A stretch of 7,201 nucleotides of DNA from Syntrophaceae bacterium UBA4778. Lineage in GTDB: Bacteria; Desulfobacterota; Syntrophia; Syntrophales; UBA4778. A program made the position numbers and the translations under genes. Below the pieces are notes generated by a model that did not search any database, was not told where the DNA came from, and was given only the letters and a program-made list of their open reading frames with translations. The stretch spans positions 1 through 7,201 of the forward strand of contig DHHG01000253.1 in NCBI GenBank assembly GCA_002403175.1, written 5' to 3'. Shown here piece by piece: positions 1 to 5,564 of the stretch (positions are counted from its first letter, which is position 1; the number at the start of each line of letters is the position of its first letter).

Positions 1-138
1 AATAATCAAAGGCGATGTGGAAATGCGGCAGCGAATACTCAATTTGTCCTCTTCCCGAACGAGTCCGAATTCAAAAGGAACCAGGGCGTCGACTCTTGAA
101 AAATCTCTTTCTCTAATAAAAACGTCATCATGATTCAT
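1..138 (-). CDS. PilZ-domain protein, N-terminal 46 residues (runs off left edge)
   Basis: An open frame with no stop runs from ATG 138 to the window edge, and a GAGG ribosome binding site sits 7 bases before the ATG. After a short acidic start, the peptide has an RxxxR motif (R11-D-F-S-R15) followed by V-D and a hydrophobic beta-strand-like stretch (V-P-F-E-F), then an acidic turn and another strand. That order is typical of the start of a PilZ domain, where the RxxxR arginines bind cyclic di-GMP. The second PilZ motif (D/NxSxxG) would lie outside the window, so the call is an inference from the first motif only. PilZ proteins act as c-di-GMP receptors in motility, surface polysaccharide or development. 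The gene is divergent from tolQ and shares its long upstream region. An alternative is an unrelated protein that happens to carry RxxxR. Confidence 0.5.
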   Translation of the reverse strand, partial: MNHDDVFIRERDFSRVDALVPFEFGLVREEDKLSIRCRISTSPLII

Positions 139-446
139 AACCAGACCTCATCCACGGATGTCAACGTATCTACCAAGAACCAGCGTCAAATTTTTGACCA
201 TTTGCTCTGATATTTTACCTGTCGTTATCCATTTAAAAACGTAAGTATTTGTTTTTATAATTAAATTAAATTCGTTACTTTTTTAATAAATTTTGAAACC
301 GTCTTTTTTTATTTATTTCCAATCTAATGCACAACTTGAGCCATTTAGGAACATCGTTAAAAGATTCTCCTCTGATGATATTGTCCCCAGGTCCTGGATA
401 GTGAATCTGGACGACAATTTACGGAATTGCTTACACCATCGGAGTA

Positions 447-475
447 TTGACATCACTTTCGATTTAAAATAAAAG
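447..475 (+). promoter_or_regulatory. candidate sigma70 promoter for the tol-pal operon
   Basis: A perfect -35 hexamer TTGACA (447-452) is followed after 17 bases by TAAAAG (470-475), matching 4 of 6 positions of TATAAT, with AT-rich sequence upstream and downstream. It is the best-spaced promoter-like pair on this strand before tolQ. If used, it gives a 5' leader of roughly 230 bases containing the inverted repeat at 511-626. A second -10-like hexamer, TATACT (485-490), has no good -35 partner. Prediction by eye only. Confidence 0.4.
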
Positions 476-510
476 AAATAAATATATACTTTTTACTGAA
501 TTTAAAATCT

Positions 511-626
511 GGTAAGGGAATCCTCTTTGGATATCGCAGCTCTTTCAGTCGGTACCGAACGGCCGGCGATTCAGCGGCTTTTCTTCTCCGGGAATGCTGC
601 AAGGCATGAATTCATAAACCCTTACC
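511..626 (+). repeat. 8-bp inverted repeat enclosing a GC-richer, possibly folded leader
   Basis: GGTAAGGG (511-518) and CCCTTACC (619-626) are perfect complements about 100 bases apart. Inside them lie a small hairpin, ATCC (520-523)/GGAT (529-532), and a 5-bp pair, GCAGC (536-540)/GCTGC (596-600), nested within the outer repeat. The weak GCCG (562-565)/CGGC (575-578) pair sits inside that. Together they could form a closing helix with a branched interior, as structured mRNA leaders do, between the promoter candidate and tolQ. I do not recognise a known riboswitch class. The arms are short, so chance or a relic of coding sequence (minus-strand frame 545-640) is possible. Confidence 0.3.
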
Positions 627-697
627 TGAACATCTTTCATGTCAAATAAAAATTTTTTATTCCATAAATCTTTCATCTAAAGGATGGGGGAGGAAGG

Positions 698-703
698 AAA
701 GGA
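698..703 (+). promoter_or_regulatory. ribosome binding site that sets the tolQ start at GTG 711
   Basis: AAAGGA (698-703), within a purine-rich tract, lies 7 bases before GTG 711. The upstream in-frame ATG at 684 directly abuts an AAAGG with no spacer, and the ATG at 723 has no Shine-Dalgarno sequence. The purine tract is therefore best read as the binding site for GTG 711 rather than as coding sequence of an N-terminal extension. Confidence 0.55.
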
Positions 704-710
704 ATATACA

Positions 711-1457
711 GTGAACGAAGTTATGGCTGTTTCATCGGGAGACCTTGCAGTTCAATTCAATGGCGACCTCCTCAGCATGATACTGAGCGCGGGGATTATG
801 GTTCAATTCGTTTTAGGCTTGCTAATTTGCTTTTCCATCGCATCCTGGGCCATTATTTTGTCGAAGTATTTTTTCCTGAAAAAAGTAGAAAAAGAAAACG
901 ATCTATTCCTGGACGTTTACATGAAAGCCGGAAAGCTTTCTGAAATCTTTCCGGAATCGAAAAAATTCCAAAATTCAACCCTTGCTGAAGTATTCCGTGC
1001 CGGTTATACAGAACTGGGTAAACTCGGAAAAAGAAAAGTTTCTTCTGGTTCTGCGGAAGATCCTGGTTCAGCCAACATTGAAATCAAGGGGATTGACAAT
1101 ATCGAGCGGGCGCTGAACCGGGCATGCACAACCGAAACAACGAAAGTAGAGAGCGCCATAGGATTTCTGGCCACAACAGGGAGTTCTTGTCCGTTCATTG
1201 GACTTTTTGGAACGGTCTGGGGCATTATGACAGCATTCAGAGGCATAGGCGCAAGGGGCTCGGCTGCTTTGGCCGTCGTTGCCCCCGGCATTTCGGAAGC
1301 ACTCGTGGCCACGGCTGCAGGATTGGCGGCAGCGATACCTGCCGTTATTTTTTATAATTATTTCCAGAACCGAATCAAAAGAATATCCTCTGAAATGGAT
1401 AGTTTCTCTTCCGAATTTCTCAATATAATTGAAAGATACTACATGCGGTCGATCTGA
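711..1457 (+). CDS. tolQ: TolQ, proton-channel subunit of the Tol-Pal inner-membrane motor
   Basis: TolQ (MotA/TolQ/ExbB family) forms the pentameric inner-membrane stator that, with TolR, uses proton motive force to energise TolA. From GTG 711 it has 248 residues, close to the usual ~230. TM1 is at about 29-50. A cytoplasmic loop follows, including the R-A-C-T-T-E-T-T-K-x-E helix (about 137-147). TM2 carries P-F-I-G-L-F-G-T-V-W-G-I-M (161-173) and TM3 carries V-A-P-G-I-S-E-A-L-V-A-T-A-A-G-L (190-205) and A-I-P-A-V (208-212). The channel-lining threonines of the family correspond to T168 and T201. The GLFGTVWGIM signature and the tolR-tolA-tolB-pal context favour TolQ over ExbB. C160 stands where Ala or Ser is more usual. 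An ATG at 684 would add nine residues but has no spaced ribosome binding site. First gene of the operon, 2 bases before tolR. Confidence 0.95.
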   Translation: MNEVMAVSSGDLAVQFNGDLLSMILSAGIMVQFVLGLLICFSIASWAIILSKYFFLKKVEKENDLFLDVYMKAGKLSEIFPESKKFQNSTLAEVFRAGYTELGKLGKRKVSSGSAEDPGSANIEIKGIDNIERALNRACTTETTKVESAIGFLATTGSSCPFIGLFGTVWGIMTAFRGIGARGSAALAVVAPGISEALVATAAGLAAAIPAVIFYNYFQNRIKRISSEMDSFSSEFLNIIERYYMRSI

Positions 1458-1459
1458 TC

Positions 1460-1891
1460 ATGAGATATCGAAATCGAAATAGCCGCAACGAGAAGCTCGT
1501 TTCTGAAATCAATGTCACACCTCTCGTTGATGTCATCCTGGTGCTTCTCATCATATTCATGGTGACTGCGCCGATGCTCCAGATGGGCATAGATATCAAT
1601 CTGCCCCGAGTCAAAGCAAAAAGCATAGATGTGAACGAAGAGAAATTGATTCTTACCATCGATAAGAAGGAAGAAGTCTATATTAATAATCACAGGATAG
1701 CGTTGCAGGATCTTGGAGCAAAGCTGGAGAGCATTTTTAAAAACAGGATCGAGCGCGAAGTTTTTATGCGTGCTGATAAGGAAGTGCCTTACGGTTTTGT
1801 CGTCCAGGTAATGTCGGAAGTCAGAAAAGCCGGTGTGGATAAATTAGGCATGATCACTGAACCGCCTAAAAAATCAGGTGGTTATTCGTAA
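1460..1891 (+). CDS. tolR: TolR, Tol-Pal motor subunit (ExbD/TolR family)
   Basis: TolR is the ExbD-family partner of TolQ. A dimer threads the TolQ pentamer, and its single transmembrane helix carries the protonatable aspartate. The 143 residues (E. coli 142) show a short basic cytoplasmic N-terminus, then E-I-N-V-T-P-L-V-D-V (16-25) leading into one transmembrane helix (about 20-37). D24 is the expected proton-handling residue, equivalent to D23 of E. coli. The periplasmic domain (about 45-143) includes V-Y-I-N-N-H, a predicted amphipathic helix, and F-M-R-A-D-K-E-V-P-Y-G, the usual ExbD/TolR fold that contacts peptidoglycan. The ATG follows the tolQ stop by two bases without a clear ribosome binding site, so translational coupling to tolQ is likely. 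The stop is one base from the tolA ATG. Genomic context separates it from ExbD. Confidence 0.95.
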   Translation: MRYRNRNSRNEKLVSEINVTPLVDVILVLLIIFMVTAPMLQMGIDINLPRVKAKSIDVNEEKLILTIDKKEEVYINNHRIALQDLGAKLESIFKNRIEREVFMRADKEVPYGFVVQVMSEVRKAGVDKLGMITEPPKKSGGYS

Positions 1892-1892
1892 T

Positions 1893-2573
1893 ATGAAGAG
1901 CAGATCCGTAAGGAATATACATTTTAACAGCACGGTCCTGCTGTCGCTGCTTCTCCACGCTCTTTTTTTATCTGTTATTGTCCTCTCTCCTTCTCTTCCG
2001 GAAAAGAAATGGACTTTCGGTCCGGTTTATTCGGTCGACCTTGTCTCTGCTCCCGTCGGTTCATCTGAGTCTAGGCCGGCAGTGCACATGTCCAAAGAGC
2101 TGGTTAATCAATCCCAGGAGCCCATTGCTTTATCCAAAAAAAATAGTGCGGATCAGATTTTGAAACCGCTTTCCCCTATGCGCAATGAGAAATCCGATAT
2201 CGAGAAGGCTATTGAGAATGTAAAGAAAAGAGTCGCAGCGTCAAGCAATGCTCCCTCTCCTTCGCAGGGCTCAGAGATAAATGCAGGAATGCAGGCCTAT
2301 TATGCCCGCATCTGGTCAAGAATAAAAGGGCAGTGGGCTATGGCTCAGGGGGTTCTGCCGAACCAGAATCTGGAAGCGGTCATCAATATTGTCATTTTGA
2401 AAGACGGAACGCTTTCCAATCTGAACATCGAAAGGGGTTCGGGAAACAAATACTTTGATCAATCAGCGGCTCGCGCCATCAGGAAAGCCAGCCCTTTTCC
2501 GCCATTGCCCAATTGGGTTAAAGATCACAACCTGGAAATCGGATTAAGATTTCTCTCATCTGAACTCAACTAA
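1893..2573 (+). CDS. tolA: TolA-like TonB-family force transducer (short form)
   Basis: TolA spans the periplasm and pulls on TolB/Pal when energised by TolQR. From ATG 1893 it has 226 residues, about half of E. coli TolA (421). The N-terminus is basic, then a single transmembrane helix (about 13-33) contains S18-L-L-L-H22, the SxxxH motif used by TolA and TonB to couple to TolQ/ExbB (S18 and H22 in E. coli TolA too). V-Y-S-V-D-L-V follows the membrane, then a polar linker with a brief charged helix (about 99-116). The C-terminal TonB/TolA-type domain covers about 136-226 (Y-Y-A-R-I-W-S-R-I-K, then V-I-N-I-V-I-L-K-D-G). The long Ala/Lys helical domain II is largely missing. An upstream in-frame GTG (1878) would overlap tolR by 14 bases but lacks a ribosome binding site; ATG 1893 has AGGTGG 11 bases upstream and follows the tolR TAA by one base. 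Position in the operon supports TolA over TonB. Confidence 0.88.
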   Translation: MKSRSVRNIHFNSTVLLSLLLHALFLSVIVLSPSLPEKKWTFGPVYSVDLVSAPVGSSESRPAVHMSKELVNQSQEPIALSKKNSADQILKPLSPMRNEKSDIEKAIENVKKRVAASSNAPSPSQGSEINAGMQAYYARIWSRIKGQWAMAQGVLPNQNLEAVINIVILKDGTLSNLNIERGSGNKYFDQSAARAIRKASPFPPLPNWVKDHNLEIGLRFLSSELN

Positions 2574-2590
2574 AGAACCGACCTATGTTA

Positions 2591-2609
2591 ATCATTTTTT
2601 AAGAATGAT
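2591..2609 (+). other. weak AT-rich hairpin in the tolA-tolB gap
   Basis: ATCATT (2591-2596) and AATGAT (2604-2609) form a 6-bp stem with a 7-base loop between tolA and tolB. No T-run follows, and the stem has one G-C pair per arm, so it is unlikely to be a rho-independent terminator. It could mark an mRNA processing or attenuation point, or be chance. Confidence 0.25.
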
Positions 2610-2642
2610 AAGCACGATCTCTTATTCACAAGGAAAGTTAAA

Positions 2643-3962
2643 ATGAAAATTCTGAAAAATGCTTGCTTCCTGATTTTTCTCTTTGTCCTATTCCCCGGAA
2701 TCAGTACGGCAAAGGTTTACATCGATATTGACTCACCCATGTTCAATAAATTCCCTATCGCTATAACCGATTTTCAAAATTTGGGACCAAGCAGTGACAA
2801 AGAGAATCTTTCAAAATGGTTCTCCGATCAGTTGAGCAGAAATCTGAATTTAACGAATTATTTTACACTTATAGATAAAAAAGCTTTCCTGGAGCAGCCT
2901 GGTAAGGGAGGTTTATCGGCCAACAGCATTATTTTTTCCGATTGGATTAGTATCGGAGCCGAGTCTCTGGTTAAAGGATCTTTCTCTTACAACGGGAAGG
3001 ATTTGACTTCCAATTTTATGCTGTTCGACGTTGTCCTGGGCAAATTGGTTATCGGGAAACAGTACGTGGGAAAATACCAGGACCGAAATGATATGGTGCT
3101 CAAATTTTCCAACGAAATACTTCTGACATTAACCGGAGGCAAGGGAGTTTTTGATACCAAAATCGCATTTGTTGGGAAAACTGGGAAAAAGTCTTATTTA
3201 TCTGATATTTATTCCATCAATTTTGATAGTTCCAATTTAACCAGATTAACCAGTTTACAGACCCTGAACCTTTTACCTCAATGGTCACCAGATGGAAAGC
3301 AAATCGCCTTCACCTCCTACTGGAACGGAAATCCCGATCTTTATTTAATTGACGCCAAAGGCGGGCGGAGTAAGAGAATTACCGCATTTAAGGGCATGGT
3401 ACTCGCTGGAGCTTGGTATCCGGACGGGAAATCGCTTCTGATCACATCCAGCAAGGAAGGCAAGCAAGAGATTTTTAAATTCGATTTAAATGAAAACCGG
3501 TTGAAGCGCCTGACCAATGATGCTGCAATCAGCGTGTCCCCTTCCCCATCTCCAAACGGCAAGAGGATTGCCTTCGCATCCGATCGGTCAGGATCGCCTC
3601 AAATCTATACAATGAACCCTGACGGTTCCAATGTGATGAGACTGACTTATGAAGGGAATTATAACACTTCTCCTCGCTGGTCACCAAAAGGTGACCGGAT
3701 TGCCTTTGAAAGTTTGAGAAATGGTACTTTCCAGATCATGACCATCGATGTAAACGGAAACAATCCTGTTCAACTGACATCCGAAGGCAGAAATGAATCT
3801 CCATCGTGGTCTCCGGATGGCAGATATATCGTTTTCACATCGAATAAAAGAGGGAAAACGAAACTCTGTATCATAAACGCAAATGGAAGTAATCTTAGGA
3901 TCTTACATGAAGGAATGGTCCAATATTTGAACCCCTGTTGGTCACCTCATTTAAATTTTTAA
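2643..3962 (+). CDS. tolB: TolB, periplasmic beta-propeller of the Tol-Pal system
   Basis: TolB is the soluble periplasmic protein that alternates between binding Pal and TolA. The 439 residues (E. coli 430) begin with a signal peptide (K-I-L-K, hydrophobic core, cleavage probably after A23 in I-S-T-A). The mature N-terminus, K-V-Y-I-D-I-D, resembles the N-terminal strand through which E. coli TolB contacts TolA. A TolB_N domain (about 25-165) follows. The rest is a six-bladed propeller marked by WSPDG-type (PD40) repeats, the conserved aromatic falling at W214, W258, about 302 (here S-P-S-P-N-G, without Trp), W346, W389 and W433, an even spacing of 43-44 residues. The ribosome binding site AAGGA (2630-2634) stands 8 bases before the ATG. 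It lies 69 bases after tolA, and a 74-base gap separates it from pal. The last blade ends four residues after the final WSPH, as expected of a complete protein. Confidence 0.95.
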   Translation: MKILKNACFLIFLFVLFPGISTAKVYIDIDSPMFNKFPIAITDFQNLGPSSDKENLSKWFSDQLSRNLNLTNYFTLIDKKAFLEQPGKGGLSANSIIFSDWISIGAESLVKGSFSYNGKDLTSNFMLFDVVLGKLVIGKQYVGKYQDRNDMVLKFSNEILLTLTGGKGVFDTKIAFVGKTGKKSYLSDIYSINFDSSNLTRLTSLQTLNLLPQWSPDGKQIAFTSYWNGNPDLYLIDAKGGRSKRITAFKGMVLAGAWYPDGKSLLITSSKEGKQEIFKFDLNENRLKRLTNDAAISVSPSPSPNGKRIAFASDRSGSPQIYTMNPDGSNVMRLTYEGNYNTSPRWSPKGDRIAFESLRNGTFQIMTIDVNGNNPVQLTSEGRNESPSWSPDGRYIVFTSNKRGKTKLCIINANGSNLRILHEGMVQYLNPCWSPHLNF

Positions 3963-4036
3963 TTGATCTTTTTGCCTTATGTGCTAGTTTTAGTTGCTGT
4001 TAGGCAGTTCTATATTCTGGAAAGGAGAATCAAGTT

Positions 4037-4651
4037 ATGCAAAAGCATCGTAAAATGGTTTACTTCATTCTGGTCCTCGTATCGTTCTCGCTGGTTTTCG
4101 TATCGGGATGCGCGACTAAATCGGTCGTCAAGGATGAAGAGAAACAGGCCATTGCTGAAAAGAAATCTGCCGCGGAAACAGATGCGGAGAAAGCCGCTCG
4201 GGAAAAAGCGCTGAAAGAAGCGGAACTACGTGAGCAAGAGCGTCAACTCGCAGAAAAAGAAAAGGCCAAAACTGAAAAAGGCAAGCCCGCATCGGAAACT
4301 GCCGGAATTTCTCCTTTGACCGGATTTGAATTTATTTATTTCGATTACGATAAATATGCAATTTCCCCTGAGTCCAGAGAAACATTGAAGAAAGTGGCGG
4401 ATTGGCTGAATGCAAATTCCAAGGCCAATTTGATTATTGAAGGCAATGCGGACGAAAGAGGAACAGCCGAGTACAATCTGGCGCTGGGTGAAAGAAGGGC
4501 AAACTCCGCAAAGAATTATTTGGCGGATTTGGGAATCGATAAGAACAGAATATCCATCATCAGCTATGGGAAAGAAAAACCTGTAGATTCGGGTCATACG
4601 GAGGAGGCCTGGGCAAAGAACAGGAATGCACAATTTGTCGTAAAAAAATAA
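4037..4651 (+). CDS. pal: Pal, peptidoglycan-associated outer-membrane lipoprotein
   Basis: Pal anchors the outer membrane to peptidoglycan and is the cargo moved by Tol. The 204 residues comprise a basic, hydrophobic signal peptide with lipobox V22-S-G-C25 (lipidation at C25; +2 is Ala, so outer-membrane sorting is expected), a highly charged Ala/Glu/Lys helical linker (about 32-83), and an OmpA-like domain (about 97-204). The domain shows F-I-Y-F-D-Y-D-K (99-106), the peptidoglycan-binding E-G-N-A-D-E-R-G-T (135-143) with D139, Y-N-L-A-L-G-E-R-R-A-N, I-S-Y-G-K-E-K-P and A-K-N-R-N-A. N137 replaces the His of E. coli Pal. At 204 residues it is longer than E. coli Pal (173), almost all in the linker. 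AAGGAG (4022-4027) lies 9 bases before the ATG, a strong site that fits the high output usual for Pal. The cpoB-like gene starts 9 bases after its stop. Confidence 0.95.
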   Translation: MQKHRKMVYFILVLVSFSLVFVSGCATKSVVKDEEKQAIAEKKSAAETDAEKAAREKALKEAELREQERQLAEKEKAKTEKGKPASETAGISPLTGFEFIYFDYDKYAISPESRETLKKVADWLNANSKANLIIEGNADERGTAEYNLALGERRANSAKNYLADLGIDKNRISIISYGKEKPVDSGHTEEAWAKNRNAQFVVKK

Positions 4652-4660
4652 GGAATATTG

Positions 4661-5488
4661 ATGGATCGGATCAGTCAATTGAAAAAAATAAGCTTTCCAA
4701 TTTTAATATTGTTGCTGGCCCTGGTTACCGGCTGTGCCACGACAGGCGATCTGCGGAGATTAGACGGGAGTTTGAATCAAAAGCTTCTGGCACTTCAGCT
4801 GGAGAATGAGAAACTCAAGAAGGAAATCGAAGCAAACCGAGAAACGCTTAAACCGATTCGTAAAACACAGGCCGATACCGGAGCCGATCTAATCGAAATC
4901 AGAGATAATGTTAAGGCATTAAAGGGCGCCGTCGAAGAGCTCAAGCGGGATATGGCTGTTCTGGACCGAAAGGATAAGGAAGCACGACTGAGTGAGATTC
5001 TTTTTCGGCTTAATTTTCTTGAAAACTTTATAGGCGTGAGTAAGAAAGGAGAGCCGGACGATGATAGAAAAGATTCAAAATCGCCGGCCAACTATCATCC
5101 CCAGAATGGAAAACCGGACCGGGAAAACGCTTACGCTATTGCGTATAAAGAATTTAAAGAAGGAAAATACGATGAAGCCCGGAGAGATTTTCAAAAATTT
5201 CTGGAGACCTTTCCGAAAGCAGAATACTCGGACAATGCCCAGTTCTGGCTTGGTGAGTGTTACTACGTCGAAGGCAAATACGAAAAGGCCATCCTGGAAT
5301 ACGAGAAGGTCATTAAAAATTTCAGCAACAGTGATAAAGCTCCCAATGCCCTCTTGAAACAGGGCCAGAGTTTTTTGAAGCTGAAGGATAAGGAAAGCGC
5401 TAAGCTGATCCTCCAACAAGTCATCAAGGACTATCCTAATACCAACCAGGCCAGGATTGCCAGGGCAAAACTGGCTGAGATCAAATAA
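4661..5488 (+). CDS. cpoB: CpoB/YbgF-like Tol-associated TPR protein, lipoprotein form
   Basis: CpoB (formerly YbgF) binds TolA and coordinates outer-membrane constriction with PBP1B-driven septal peptidoglycan synthesis in E. coli. From ATG 4661 this protein has 275 residues: a signal peptide ending in lipobox V22-T-G-C25 with A26 at +2, a long coiled coil (about 30-125, heptad-like Leu/Ile with Glu/Lys), a polar Asp/Lys/Pro linker (about 127-155), and about three TPR units (about 157-270) including A-Y-K-E-F-K-E-G-K-Y-D-E-A-R and F-W-L-G-E-C-Y-Y. E. coli CpoB has the same coiled-coil plus TPR order but is a soluble periplasmic protein, so lipidation is the difference. An in-frame TTG at 4658 has only a 3-base spacer after AGGA (4651-4654); the ATG has 6 and is preferred. 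Its ribosome binding site overlaps the pal stop codon. Last gene of the operon, 16 bases before the terminator stem. Confidence 0.88.
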   Translation: MDRISQLKKISFPILILLLALVTGCATTGDLRRLDGSLNQKLLALQLENEKLKKEIEANRETLKPIRKTQADTGADLIEIRDNVKALKGAVEELKRDMAVLDRKDKEARLSEILFRLNFLENFIGVSKKGEPDDDRKDSKSPANYHPQNGKPDRENAYAIAYKEFKEGKYDEARRDFQKFLETFPKAEYSDNAQFWLGECYYVEGKYEKAILEYEKVIKNFSNSDKAPNALLKQGQSFLKLKDKESAKLILQQVIKDYPNTNQARIARAKLAEIK

Positions 5489-5504
5489 CAATCGGATTAT
5501 ATCG

Positions 5505-5542
5505 AAAAAAGAAGAGAGGCCTTTTAGCCTCTCTTCTTTTTT
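5505..5542. terminator. bidirectional rho-independent terminator between cpoB and the lolB-like gene
   Basis: AAAAAAGAAGAGAGGC (5505-5520), a 6-base loop CTTTTA (5521-5526) and GCCTCTCTTCTTTTTT (5527-5542) form a perfect 16-bp stem. The GC-rich part (GAGAGGC) is next to the loop; the outer part is A-run against T-run, giving a U-tract at the 3' side on either strand. It lies 16 bases after the cpoB stop and 22 bases after the lolB-like stop, so it is placed to end both converging transcripts. Confidence 0.92.
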
Positions 5543-5564
5543 TGCCAAAATACTGCAAACGATA

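Larger units (their letters stand above)
139..710. other. long gene-free upstream region between the PilZ gene and tolQ
   Basis: No frame here has both a convincing start and a protein-like family match. Most of it is AT-rich, with T-runs and repeated TTAAATT near 260-275, as expected of a regulatory intergenic region. Within it are a promoter candidate (447-475), an 11-bp palindrome CCAGGTCCTGG (387-397), an inverted repeat with a GC-richer interior (511-626), and several short open frames of doubtful meaning (minus 148-201, minus 313-453, minus 545-640). I see no tRNA, rRNA, CRISPR or insertion-sequence ends. In many Proteobacteria ybgC precedes tolQ; it is not here. Confidence 0.7.

Noticed and set aside
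160..166. TTGACA on the minus strand upstream of the PilZ gene as its -35 box.
   Set aside because: With normal spacing the -10 element would fall on the start codon itself, and no TATAAT-like hexamer is there.
290..472. About 59 open codons on the plus strand and an overlapping 46-codon frame from ATG 453 on the minus strand (313-453).
   Set aside because: The plus frame has no ATG or GTG near its beginning, and the minus frame has only a poor ribosome binding site and overlaps the promoter candidate. Neither resembles a family I know, and open frames of this size occur by chance or as relics.
647..661. AT-only inverted repeat ATAAAAATTTTTTAT upstream of tolQ.
   Set aside because: Short AT palindromes are expected in such AT-rich DNA, and there is no GC stem to make a terminator.
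1004..1312. Long minus-strand open frame inside tolQ, and similar antisense frames within tolB, pal and cpoB.
   Set aside because: They lie antisense to strongly conserved genes, have no family character or ribosome binding sites, and reflect the codon bias of the sense strand.
2591..2609. Terminator between tolA and tolB.
   Set aside because: The stem is six AT-rich pairs with no following T-run, so transcription should continue into tolB.
3963..4036. Possible internal promoter before pal: TTGATC (3963-3968), 16 bases, TAGTTT (3985-3990) with an upstream TG.
   Set aside because: The -10 hexamer matches only half of the consensus and the spacing is slightly short. Pal expression is explained well enough by its strong ribosome binding site.
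3963..4214. Plus-strand open frame overlapping the start of pal.
   Set aside because: Its sequence is an out-of-frame reading of the pal signal peptide and charged linker, rich in Arg/Lys with no start signal; the pal frame is clearly the coding one.
4442..4468. Asn instead of His in the Pal peptidoglycan-binding loop (E-G-N-A-D-E-R-G) as a functional change.
   Set aside because: The aspartate and the arginine of the loop are intact, and I recall Asn at this place in other deltaproteobacterial Pal proteins, so it looks like lineage variation.
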